DNA from: Poseidonocella pacifica
Lineage (GTDB): Bacteria; Pseudomonadota; Alphaproteobacteria; Rhodobacterales; Rhodobacteraceae
Direction: 5' to 3'
Length of the DNA: 64,000 nt
NCBI RefSeq assembly: GCF_900111875.1
Contig: NZ_FOJU01000001.1
Location: 558,001-622,000 of the forward strand
In this document: piece by piece, positions 54,617 through 64,000 of the stretch
How positions within the stretch are numbered: the first letter of the stretch is position 1
How the letters are laid out: each line of letters starts with the position of its first letter
Notes under the pieces: model-generated
The model's input: the letters and a program-made list of their open reading frames with translations, nothing else
The model's database searches: none
Told to the model about the DNA's origin: nothing
Translations under genes and position numbers: made by a program

Positions 54617-55882
54617 ATGACCGAAACACCGATGAGGCTGACACGGCGATCCATGGCGTTTGTGCTGGCCGGCGGGCGGGGAAGCCGCCTGAAGGAATTG
54701 ACGGACACCCGCGCCAAACCCGCGGTCTATTTCGGCGGCAAGTCGCGGATCATTGATTTCGCCCTGTCGAACGCGCTCAACTCCGGCATCCGCAAGATGG
54801 CGATCGCGACCCAGTACAAGGCGCATTCGCTGATCCGGCATTGCCAGCGCGGATGGAGCTTCTTTCGCGCAGAGCGGAACGAATACCTCGATATCCTGCC
54901 CGCCTCGCAGCGCGTGGATGAGGTCCACTGGTATCAGGGCACGGCCGATGCCGTCTTTCAGAACATCGACATCGTGGACAGTTATGACATCGACTATGTC
55001 GTGATCCTTGCCGGCGATCATATCTACAAGATGGATTACGAGATCATGCTGCGCCAGCATGTCGAGAGCCGCGCCGATGTGACCATCGGGTGTCTGACTG
55101 TCCCACGGGAGGAGGCTTCGGCCTTTGGCGTCATGGCGGTAGATGGCGAAGACAGGATCACCAGCTTCCTCGAAAAGCCCGCCGATCCGCCCGGCACGCC
55201 TGATGACGATAGCGTCGCGCTGGCCTCCATGGGGATCTATGTCTTTGACTGGAAATTCCTGCGCGACATCCTGAAAAGGGACGCGGATGATCCCAATTCC
55301 TCGCATGATTTTGGCGGCGACATCATCCCTCAGATCGTCAAGAACGGCGTTGCCAAGGCCCATCGGTTCGACAAAAGCTGTGTCCGTCACGACAAGGAAG
55401 CGCCCGCATATTGGCGCGATGTTGGCACCGTCGATGCCTTCTGGAAGGCCAATATCGACCTTACGACCTTCAGCCCCGATCTCGACCTGTGGGACAAAAG
55501 CTGGCCGATCTGGACCTATTCGGAAAGCGTGCCGCCGGCGAAGTTCATCCACGACGAAGAGGACCGACGCGGGCTGGCAATTTCATCCCTTGTTGCGGGC
55601 GGCTGCATCATCTCGGGCACCGAAGTGCGGCGATCGCTTCTTTTCACGCAAGTACACACAAATTCCTTCGCCAGCCTCGACGGAGCAGTAATGCTGCCCT
55701 ATTCTTATGTCGGGCGGCACGCACGGTTGACCAATGTGGTCGTCGATAGCGGCGTGCGGATACCCGAGGGGCTGATTGTGGGCGAAGATCCCGTCGAAGA
55801 CGCCAAGTTCTTCCGCGTGAGCGAAGGTGGCGTAACCCTGATTACCCAGCCAATGGTAGATAAGTGGACAGCCGCTAAATGA
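54617..55882 (+). CDS. glgC: Glucose-1-phosphate adenylyltransferase
   Basis: A 421-residue ADP-glucose pyrophosphorylase, the committed and allosterically controlled step of glycogen synthesis. The N-terminal nucleotide loop is [22 protein letters not shown]. Other blocks are [26 protein letters not shown], the glucose-1-phosphate site FGVMAV...FLEKP, and the C-terminal beta-helix. GAGGGAGGGAG precedes ATG 54617; the frame is open 12 codons upstream. The stop overlaps the glgA start (ATGA). Confidence 0.97.
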   Translation: MTETPMRLTRRSMAFVLAGGRGSRLKELTDTRAKPAVYFGGKSRIIDFALSNALNSGIRKMAIATQYKAHSLIRHCQRGWSFFRAERNEYLDILPASQRVDEVHWYQGTADAVFQNIDIVDSYDIDYVVILAGDHIYKMDYEIMLRQHVESRADVTIGCLTVPREEASAFGVMAVDGEDRITSFLEKPADPPGTPDDDSVALASMGIYVFDWKFLRDILKRDADDPNSSHDFGGDIIPQIVKNGVAKAHRFDKSCVRHDKEAPAYWRDVGTVDAFWKANIDLTTFSPDLDLWDKSWPIWTYSESVPPAKFIHDEEDRRGLAISSLVAGGCIISGTEVRRSLLFTQVHTNSFASLDGAVMLPYSYVGRHARLTNVVVDSGVRIPEGLIVGEDPVEDAKFFRVSEGGVTLITQPMVDKWTAAK

Positions 55883-57291
55883 AGAAGGTTCTGTCGGTCG
55901 CCTCCGAATGCGTACCCATGGTGAAAACGGGGGGGTTGGCCGATGTGGCTGGCGCGCTTCCGGGGGCCTTGTCCGAGCAGGGGGTCGAGATGGCGACCCT
56001 TTTGCCCGGCTATCCCGCCGTCATGGCGGGTATGGGGGAGGCGGTCGAGGTTCGGCGGTATTCAGATCTGTTCGGCGGAGAGGCGCGTCTGCTGCGCGGA
56101 AAACTGGGCAAGAGCCCCCTTTTCGTGATCGATGCGCCGCACCTGTTCGACCGGGAGGGGTCTATCTATCTGGGCGCCGATGGGCGTGATTGGCCGGACA
56201 ACCCGGAGCGTTTTGCCGCCCTGAGCCGGGTTGCCGCCTTGATTGCCGTGGATGGGGCAGATGACTGGTTCCCCGAAATCCTGCATTGTCACGATTGGCA
56301 GGCGGCCCTTGCGCCGCTCTATCTGCGTGACATGGGCAATCCGCGCAATGTCCGTACCTTGGTCACGATCCACAACATCGCGTTTCAGGGGCTCGCCCGC
56401 CGCGACATGATGGAACGGCTCAGGTTGCCGATGTGGTCCTATGATACGGACGGGATCGAATACTGGGGCCAGATCAGCGCGCTCAAAGCGGGGCTTGTCT
56501 ATGCCGACCGCATCAGCACCGTCTCGCCCACATATGCAATGGAACTGCTGACGCCCGAATTCGGCGCGGGGCTGGACGGGATCTTGCGCAAGCGCGCCAC
56601 CGATCTGACGGGGATACTCAACGGGATCGACCTCGAAGTCTGGAAACCGCCCTATCGCACGGTGCGCGGCAAGGCCCGGCACCGCGCGGCGCTTCGCGAG
56701 GAACTCGGGCTGCCTGAAGCGGAGGGTCCGCTGTGCATCGTGATTTCCCGGCTGACGGAGCAAAAGGGGCTCGACCTGTTGCTTGAGGCATTGCCGACCC
56801 TGCTTGAATGCGGAGGGCAACTGGCCCTGCTCGGAAGCGGGGATGCCAGCCTTGAGGCTGCCTTTGCCCAAGCTGCACGGGGCAGTGAACATGTCTCGGT
56901 CCAGATCGGCTATGACGAGGCGTTGTCGCGACGATTGATGGCGGGGGGCGATTGCATCCTGGTGCCCTCGCGATTTGAGCCGTGCGGGCTGACCCAACTT
57001 TACGGGCTGCGCTTCGGAACACTGCCGCTTGTCGCGCTGACGGGCGGGCTCGCCGATACGATCATCCCGGCCAACGCGGCGGGGCTTGCCGCAGGTGTCG
57101 CGACGGGCTTTCAATTCTATCCGGTCAGCGCACCGGTTCTCACGCAGGAAATTGCGGAGATGTGCGCCGCCTTCCGGAACCACGCTCTTTGGCGCAGAAT
57201 GCAGAGCAATGCGATGCGCCACCCCGTCGGCTGGGAAACCTCAGCCGTTGCCTATGCGGCACTCTTCGAGGAGATCTCGACGCTATCATGA
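55879..57291 (+). CDS. glgA: Glycogen synthase (ADP-glucose)
   Basis: A 470-residue GT5 glycogen synthase that adds glucose from ADP-glucose to alpha-1,4 chains. The N-terminal [16 protein letters not shown] holds the ADP-glucose-binding Kx[19 protein letters not shown] and the C-terminal [24 protein letters not shown] (binding of the nucleotide sugar) are intact. It overlaps glgC by 4 bases at its start and glgX by 4 bases at its end, so the three are translationally coupled. Confidence 0.97.
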   Translation: MKKVLSVASECVPMVKTGGLADVAGALPGALSEQGVEMATLLPGYPAVMAGMGEAVEVRRYSDLFGGEARLLRGKLGKSPLFVIDAPHLFDREGSIYLGADGRDWPDNPERFAALSRVAALIAVDGADDWFPEILHCHDWQAALAPLYLRDMGNPRNVRTLVTIHNIAFQGLARRDMMERLRLPMWSYDTDGIEYWGQISALKAGLVYADRISTVSPTYAMELLTPEFGAGLDGILRKRATDLTGILNGIDLEVWKPPYRTVRGKARHRAALREELGLPEAEGPLCIVISRLTEQKGLDLLLEALPTLLECGGQLALLGSGDASLEAAFAQAARGSEHVSVQIGYDEALSRRLMAGGDCILVPSRFEPCGLTQLYGLRFGTLPLVALTGGLADTIIPANAAGLAAGVATGFQFYPVSAPVLTQEIAEMCAAFRNHALWRRMQSNAMRHPVGWETSAVAYAALFEEISTLS

Positions 57292-59381
57292 CCGATCAGG
57301 TTCCTGAAATCTTCGAGGGGCGCGCAAGCCCCCTCGGAGCGACATTTGATGGCGACGGCGTCAACTTCGCCGTGTTTTCAAAACATGCAACCAAGGTTGA
57401 ATTATGCCTCTTTTCGCACGATGGCGCGGAAGAGCTGTATCGTATTGCGCTCCCCGAACGCGATGGAGAAGTCTGGCACGGCTTCATTCCCGGTCTGCGC
57501 CCGGGCCAGCAATACGGGTTCCGCGCCTATGGGCCATATGAGCCAGAGCAGGGGCATCGCTTCAATCACAACAAACTGTTGATTGATCCCTATGCCAAGA
57601 GCCTGACCGGGCACCCGCGGTGGGGCAGCGCGGTGATGGGTTACAACCCGGAGGATGAGGCGCTCGATCTGAGTTTTTCAGAGATCGACAGCGCGCCCTT
57701 CATGCCCCGGTCTGTCGTTGTTGATCCTGCGTTTTCGTGGGGAGAGGACATTCGCCCCCAAACGCGGGAAACCGATACGATCTTCTATGAGGCACATGTG
57801 AAGGGTCTCACGGCGCGTCGGTCCGATGTCGCCAATGCGGGAAAATTCCTCGGCCTCTCGTCTGATCCCATGCTCGATTATCTGACAGATCTGGGGATTA
57901 CGGCGATTGAATTGCTTCCGGTTCATGCCTTTCCAGACGACCATTTTCTCGTGGAAAAGGGGCTGAAAAACTACTGGGGTTATCAGACGCTCGGGTTTTT
58001 CGCGCCCGATCCACGCTACATGGTGGCTGGGGAAATCTCTGAGTTTCAGCAGATGGTCGCGCGGTTTCACACCGCCGGGATCGAGGTCATACTCGACGTG
58101 GTGTACAACCACACCTGCGAGGGCGACCACATGGGGCCGACGCTCTGCTTTCGCGGGCTCGACAATGCCAGCTACTATCGCCTGATGCCCGACGACGCGC
58201 GCCACTACATCAACGACACTGGCACCGGCAACACCATCAACATCGAGCATCCCATGGTGCTGCGCATGGTCATGGACAGCCTGCGCTATTGGGTCGAGGT
58301 GATGCATGTGGATGGGTTCCGTTTCGATCTCTGCGCGACGCTTGGCCGGACAGCGACCGGGTTCGATCCCGGGGCAGCGTTCTTTGATGCGATCCGGCAG
58401 GATCCGATCCTCACCAACGTCAAACTCATCGCGGAGCCGTGGGATATCGGCCCCGGCGGTTATCAACTCGGGGCCTTTCCAACGCCCTTCATGGAATGGA
58501 ATGACAAGTTTCGGGACGGGGTGCGCCGTTTCTGGAAGAAGGATGACAGCATGGTCCCCGTGCTGGCGGATCACCTGACGGGAACCGCGCTGGCCTTCGA
58601 CCATTCGGGGCGTCCGGCGACCACCTCGGTGAACAAGATCACCGCGCATGACGGTTTCACGCTGATGGATGTCGTCTCCTACAATGAGAAGCACAACGAG
58701 GCCAACGGCGAGGACAATCGCGACGGCCACGATGGCAATCATTCCGACAACTGCGGGGTCGAGGGCCCGAGCGACGATCCCGAGGTGGTTGCCGCGCGCT
58801 GGCGCAGGCGGGCCAATCTCATCGCGACGCTGTTGCTCTCACAAGGCACGCCGATGATCCTCGCGGGGGATGAACTTGGCAACAGTCAGGGCGGCAACAA
58901 CAACGCCTATTGTCAGGACAACGAGATAAGCTGGATCGACTGGGACAATGCCGATTGGGCTTTCCACGCGCTGGTCAAAAAGCTGATCACCCTGCGCAAG
59001 GAGCATCCCATCCTGCGTCAGAAGCGCTTCTTGCACTCCAAGGAACGTATCATTGACGATTTCGAGGATCTCTTCTGGTGGTGCGCTGACGGCAAGCCGA
59101 TGCAGGTCGGAGATTGGCAGAACCCGCGCAAGCGGATGGTCTGCGCCGAATTGCGGACGGCCTCCGGCACGCCGCACTATGGCGCGCGGGAAGAGGCAAT
59201 CTTTCTGGCCTTCAACGCCGGTGGTCCGCGCCGGTTGCGCCTGCCCCAAGCGCCCGAGGGGTGGTGCTGGGTCAGGCATCTCGATACGGCCGCGCCCGAA
59301 GATGGCCTGCGGTCCGTCCGCAGAGAATACCGCATGGCAGAAGACGCCGTTGTCGTTTTCGTCTTGGAACCCAAGCAATAG
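57288..59381 (+). CDS. glgX: Glycogen debranching enzyme GlgX
   Basis: A 697-residue isoamylase-type GH13 protein that cleaves alpha-1,6 branches of limit dextrins produced by GlgP. It has an N-terminal CBM48 region (GATFDGDGVNFAVFSKHATKVEL), then the barrel with VILDVVYNHTCEGDHMGPTL, the nucleophile Asp in GFRFDLCATLGR, the acid Glu in LIAEPWDIGPGGYQLG and Asp in ITAHDGFTLMD. ATG 57288 overlaps the glgA stop; the same frame is open within glgA, but that is a shadow. Confidence 0.96.
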   Translation: MTDQVPEIFEGRASPLGATFDGDGVNFAVFSKHATKVELCLFSHDGAEELYRIALPERDGEVWHGFIPGLRPGQQYGFRAYGPYEPEQGHRFNHNKLLIDPYAKSLTGHPRWGSAVMGYNPEDEALDLSFSEIDSAPFMPRSVVVDPAFSWGEDIRPQTRETDTIFYEAHVKGLTARRSDVANAGKFLGLSSDPMLDYLTDLGITAIELLPVHAFPDDHFLVEKGLKNYWGYQTLGFFAPDPRYMVAGEISEFQQMVARFHTAGIEVILDVVYNHTCEGDHMGPTLCFRGLDNASYYRLMPDDARHYINDTGTGNTINIEHPMVLRMVMDSLRYWVEVMHVDGFRFDLCATLGRTATGFDPGAAFFDAIRQDPILTNVKLIAEPWDIGPGGYQLGAFPTPFMEWNDKFRDGVRRFWKKDDSMVPVLADHLTGTALAFDHSGRPATTSVNKITAHDGFTLMDVVSYNEKHNEANGEDNRDGHDGNHSDNCGVEGPSDDPEVVAARWRRRANLIATLLLSQGTPMILAGDELGNSQGGNNNAYCQDNEISWIDWDNADWAFHALVKKLITLRKEHPILRQKRFLHSKERIIDDFEDLFWWCADGKPMQVGDWQNPRKRMVCAELRTASGTPHYGAREEAIFLAFNAGGPRRLRLPQAPEGWCWVRHLDTAAPEDGLRSVRREYRMAEDAVVVFVLEPKQ

Positions 59382-61022
<1,641 letters not shown>

Positions 61023-61037
61023 TCCAAGGAGACATAT

Positions 61038-63404
61038 ATGAGCCTACGTGACCAGATCGCCTTCGACGACGCGGCCACGGAAGCGCGGGTTGCGGCCTGC
61101 CGTGACCTTTACACCCACGCCGAGACGACGTTTGCTGCTGAACAAGCCATCGCCCGTGATCTGGGCGGGCAGTGGCACGGAGATCATGGGTGCTTTGGCT
61201 TTTGGGCACCGGAACTGCTCGATCACCGTGTACCAGACGGGGATATCTTTCTCGAGGTGCTGCGCCCGATCGATCAGCTTGATCTGACGCGATCCCATCA
61301 GGACGTTCGGTTCGAGCGGGCCTATCTGCCCGTCATGCGCCATGAGGCACATGTCTTTTGCGTGGCCACGGGGTTGTGTGCTGGGCGCCGCGAGGTGATC
61401 GGCGATTTTTATGCGCTGACATGGCGCGATCACGACGGCAACTGGCACCGCATTCTCGACCCGCTGGCCATGTCGCTGCCATTCGGGGCGTTTGCGCCGG
61501 CTGAGCTTTATGACGTCGAGGGGATGCAAAACGGCCGTGGGGATGCCTCCTATTGGGAATCCCTGCGGAGGGACGCGCCCCACAAATTCGGCCCGGTTAC
61601 GAATATCCTGCAACTCCACGTGCCTACGGCCACAGCAGGCGGCACCATTGCGAACCTCACGCGGCTATACGAACGGCTGGCAGAGCGGGTGCGCAATGAT
61701 TTGCCGCTGGAGCCTGCGGACCTGCTCTACATGAACTATGACGCGGTGCAGCTTTTGCCGGTGGAGCCGACGACGGTTTATGAGACGGGACCGGCCTTCT
61801 GGCAGGAAAGCGAAAGCGACGTGGGGCTCACGGTCGAGCTTATGCGCCCCGATACGACGAACTGGGGCTATGACGTGGTGATATCCGGCATGGCGACGGT
61901 CAATCCGGTCTTGCTGGAGACTGGACGCCCGGATGAGTTGGTGGATCTCGCCGCCGCGTTGCACACCTTTCCCGGCAAGCCCAAGCGCCTCGTTTTTGAC
62001 GTGGTTTTTGGCCATTCCGACAATCAGGGGCTCGACGCACTGAACGGGCATTTCTTTGCCGGGCCAAACATGTATGGCCAGAACCTCGACTACCAGAATC
62101 CAGCCGTGCGCGCGATCCTTCTGGAACTACAGCGGCGCAAGGTGAACTTTGGGGCCGACGGTGTGCGGGTCGACGGGGCGCAGGATTTCAAGTGGTGGGA
62201 CGCCGCCGCACAGCAGATGGTGCACGATGATGAGTACCTTCAGAGCATGGCCGATATCGTGCAGGAGGTCGCGGGCACCCAATACCGCCCGTGGTTCATC
62301 TTTGAGGATGGCCGCCCGTGGCCCGAGGAGGATTGGGAACTGAGCTCGACCTATCGTTCGGTGACGGAGACACAGCGGGATGATGACGTGTTTCAGTGGG
62401 GCCCGCTGACCTTTGCCCATAACACGCCGTTTCTCTACACGTTCTGGCTGTCGAAGTTCTGGCGCATGCGGGAGATGGTGGAGGTCGGGTCGCACTGGAT
62501 TTCGGGCACCAGCAACCACGACACGCTTCGGCGCGGCACCCAAGTCAGCCCAAAGATGAACGTGAACACGCGGCTCGGCGTCACGAGGATGGAAATTCTC
62601 GACAAGGCCTATGACAATCCCGTGGTCGCGACGCTGACCTATGCGGCATTGCCCGGCGTGCCGATGGACTTTCTCAACGCCGCCGCGCGGGCCAGTTGGG
62701 GCTTCATCCGCAATCAGGATGATAAATACGGCGTCAAGGTCGTGGCCGAAGAAGCGATCAGCCTCAAGTGGCAGGTGGATGAATACGCCTATTCGATCCC
62801 CTATAACTTTCGCCGCCTTAAAGAGCTTGGGTTTGAGACTCGGGGCGATCTCGCGAGGTTCTTTGAATTTCTGCCTGCGTTGGTGGAGGTCACTGAATAT
62901 GACCTTGAAGAAATCGCCAAGCTGTTGACGCAGGTCGATCCTCCCCTTGCTGGCCCTGCGCGCTATGATGTGGCGACACTCAAGGCGATCGCGCGCGCGT
63001 GGATGGACGACATGCACGACTATTGCAACGTCAGCCATGCGTTCACCGCGCTTGATCCCGCGCAGGTCAGCTTTTCCCACGCGCTCCGCGCCTTTCGGCA
63101 GGAGCGGCCATGGCTACAGGGAAACTACGGGCCGGGCGACTGGTTCGATTACATGCGGCCGATCGATGGGCGAACGGTATTTGCCGCGCTGCGCCACGGC
63201 CCGGACGGGGAGCAGGTGTTTTCCATCATGCATATGGAAGGCAAGTCGACCGGTGACATTGACCCCCTCGCGCATGGCTTCCCCGGCATCGAAGGCTTTG
63301 GGTGGGAACTCGCCCTCCGCACCCCGAACATCGGGGCGGATTATGGCGGCGGACCGATTGTGCTGAAGGATTCAATGGCGCTCGTCTATACGCGCAAGCG
63401 CTAG
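61038..63404 (+). CDS. gghA: GH13-like glycoside hydrolase, probable glucosylglycerol hydrolase
   Basis: A 788-residue protein with degenerate GH13 motifs. Region I is VFDVVFGHSDNQ (about 319-330), the candidate nucleophile is Asp379 in GVRVDGAQDFKWW, the acid is Glu423 in FIFEDGRPW and the third carboxylate is Asp495 in SGTSNHDTLRRG. The overall length and the region-II sequence fit glucosylglycerol hydrolases of the cyanobacterial GghA type better than amylases or debranchers. Such enzymes split the compatible solute glucosylglycerol into glucose and glycerol. AAGGAG precedes ATG 61038. Its place at the end of the glycogen operon suggests that the glucose is channelled to storage. The substrate assignment is an inference. 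Confidence 0.7.
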   Translation: MSLRDQIAFDDAATEARVAACRDLYTHAETTFAAEQAIARDLGGQWHGDHGCFGFWAPELLDHRVPDGDIFLEVLRPIDQLDLTRSHQDVRFERAYLPVMRHEAHVFCVATGLCAGRREVIGDFYALTWRDHDGNWHRILDPLAMSLPFGAFAPAELYDVEGMQNGRGDASYWESLRRDAPHKFGPVTNILQLHVPTATAGGTIANLTRLYERLAERVRNDLPLEPADLLYMNYDAVQLLPVEPTTVYETGPAFWQESESDVGLTVELMRPDTTNWGYDVVISGMATVNPVLLETGRPDELVDLAAALHTFPGKPKRLVFDVVFGHSDNQGLDALNGHFFAGPNMYGQNLDYQNPAVRAILLELQRRKVNFGADGVRVDGAQDFKWWDAAAQQMVHDDEYLQSMADIVQEVAGTQYRPWFIFEDGRPWPEEDWELSSTYRSVTETQRDDDVFQWGPLTFAHNTPFLYTFWLSKFWRMREMVEVGSHWISGTSNHDTLRRGTQVSPKMNVNTRLGVTRMEILDKAYDNPVVATLTYAALPGVPMDFLNAAARASWGFIRNQDDKYGVKVVAEEAISLKWQVDEYAYSIPYNFRRLKELGFETRGDLARFFEFLPALVEVTEYDLEEIAKLLTQVDPPLAGPARYDVATLKAIARAWMDDMHDYCNVSHAFTALDPAQVSFSHALRAFRQERPWLQGNYGPGDWFDYMRPIDGRTVFAALRHGPDGEQVFSIMHMEGKSTGDIDPLAHGFPGIEGFGWELALRTPNIGADYGGGPIVLKDSMALVYTRKR

Positions 63405-64000
63405 GTTCCAAAACCACCCAGCAACGCGGTGAGGTTGCGCGATAGCGCGTCCGAGAGGTACCCGCCTTCTTGTACGAGCAAGGTGGGATATCCCGCTTGC
63501 GCGATCCGCGCGCCAATCTCGGTGAACCCCTCTGTCGTGACCTTGAGGCCTTGAAACGGGTCTTCCTCGTGGGCATCAAGACCGGCTGCGATCACCAGAA
63601 CATCGGGGCCGAAGGCGGCGATCCGCTTCAAGGCGTGATCAAGTGCGCCAAGGAATGCAGCGGTATCCGATCCCATCACGAGCGGCAGGTTGAGGTTCGC
63701 GCCAAGCCCCGCGCCCTCTCCGCGTTCCTGTGCGTGACCCCAGAAGAACGGATAGAACCCCTCCGGGTCGGCGTGGATCGACACCGTCAGCACATCGCCG
63801 CGGGCATAGAAAATTCCCTGCGTGCCATTGCCATGGTGCACATCGATATCGAGGATTGCTACTCGTTTGCCTTTGGCGCGCAGACGTTCGGCAGCGATAG
63901 CCGCGTTGTTGAGATAGCAAAACCCCCCGGCAAGATCGGTAAAGCAGTGGTGCCCCGGCGGGCGGCAGAGCGCGTAAACGGGTCCCTCCGCCGATACGGC
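63401..64000 (-). CDS. Histone deacetylase/acetylpolyamine amidohydrolase family protein (3' part)
   Basis: The last 199 residues of a protein whose start lies beyond the window. RPPGHHCFTDLAGGFCYLNNAAIAA carries the paired active-site histidines, ILDIDVHHGNGTQ the zinc-binding Asp and His, and VIAAGLDAHEEDPF another zinc-ligand Asp. The C-terminal VQEGGYLSDAL holds the catalytic-tyrosine region (GGY). Bacterial members deacetylate polyamines or small molecules, and some act in acetoin use. Its TAG shares bases with the TAG of the convergent GH13-like gene (CTAG). Confidence 0.9.
   Translation of the reverse strand, partial: AVSAEGPVYALCRPPGHHCFTDLAGGFCYLNNAAIAAERLRAKGKRVAILDIDVHHGNGTQGIFYARGDVLTVSIHADPEGFYPFFWGHAQERGEGAGLGANLNLPLVMGSDTAAFLGALDHALKRIAAFGPDVLVIAAGLDAHEEDPFQGLKVTTEGFTEIGARIAQAGYPTLLVQEGGYLSDALSRNLTALLGGFGT

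Noticed and set aside
56982-57287. Upstream extension of the glgX frame into glgA
   Set aside because: The extension lies in glgA coding sequence; ATG 57288 overlaps the glgA stop and begins the recognised GlgX sequence.

Overview
The window is a gene-dense, high-GC stretch of alphaproteobacterial chromosome. The gene content and order point to the Rhodobacteraceae (Roseobacter/Rhodobacter group): a soxSVWXYZABCD thiosulfate-oxidation locus, an opgG-I-H-C glucan operon of the type described in Rhodobacter sphaeroides, a CheOp1-like chemotaxis operon, B12-dependent ribonucleotide reductase (nrdJ), the block NDUFA12-like gene / DUF2155 gene / aat / accC / accB, and tandem LysE exporters. No genus is assigned, because no rRNA is present. 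I see no insertion sequence, prophage, CRISPR array or rRNA operon.

Layout. 1-108: tail of a CcdA-like gene. 166-3852 (+): membrane alpha/beta hydrolase translationally coupled to a cytochrome P450, then an orphan HisKA_2-type histidine kinase. 3937-11154 (-): trpE, ppiD-like chaperone, aminotransferase, gpt, two LysE exporters, fabI. 11245-14107 (+): pdxH, a double cold-shock-domain protein overlapping a DUF192 gene, and a sulfotransferase-like gene broken at a ten-G tract. 14154-14230: tRNA-Pro(UGG). 14750-18388 (+): nrdJ followed by a terminator. 18782-23525 (+): opgG-opgI-opgH-opgC. 23541-28480 (-): chemotaxis operon. 28748-30573 (-): soxS-soxR-soxT. 30621-38451 (+): soxV-W-X-Y-Z-A-B-C-D. 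38588-40605 (+): clpP, clpX. 40722-41531 (+): NDUFA12-like and DUF2155 genes. 41489-44552 (-): aat, accC, accB and an unknown gene. 44965-48822 (+): three-gene TRAP transporter with an unusual small-subunit fusion. 48932-49648 (+): rlmE. 49882-63404 (+): glycogen operon glgP-glgB-glgC-glgA-glgX-pgm plus a GH13-like hydrolase resembling glucosylglycerol hydrolase. 63401-64000 (-): 3' part of a histone-deacetylase-family gene.

How the genes work together. The sox genes encode a complete periplasmic core (SoxXA, SoxYZ, SoxB, SoxCD) plus its redox helpers (SoxS, SoxV, SoxW), a sulfur-compound transporter (SoxT) and an ArsR-family sulfur regulator (SoxR). An ATTC-N8-GAAT operator sits ahead of soxX, and a strong intrinsic terminator separates soxXYZA from soxBCD. 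The glycogen cluster holds ADP-glucose synthesis, chain elongation, branching, phosphorolysis, debranching and glucose-phosphate interconversion, with overlapping starts and stops at several junctions. The opg operon builds and decorates periplasmic glucans. The most unusual items are the internal sox terminator, the poly-G frameshift, the TM2-like/coiled-coil/DctQ fusion, the split OpgI/OpgH arrangement, and the glucosylglycerol-hydrolase-like enzyme in the glycogen operon. I did not find a clearly undescribed multi-gene system.
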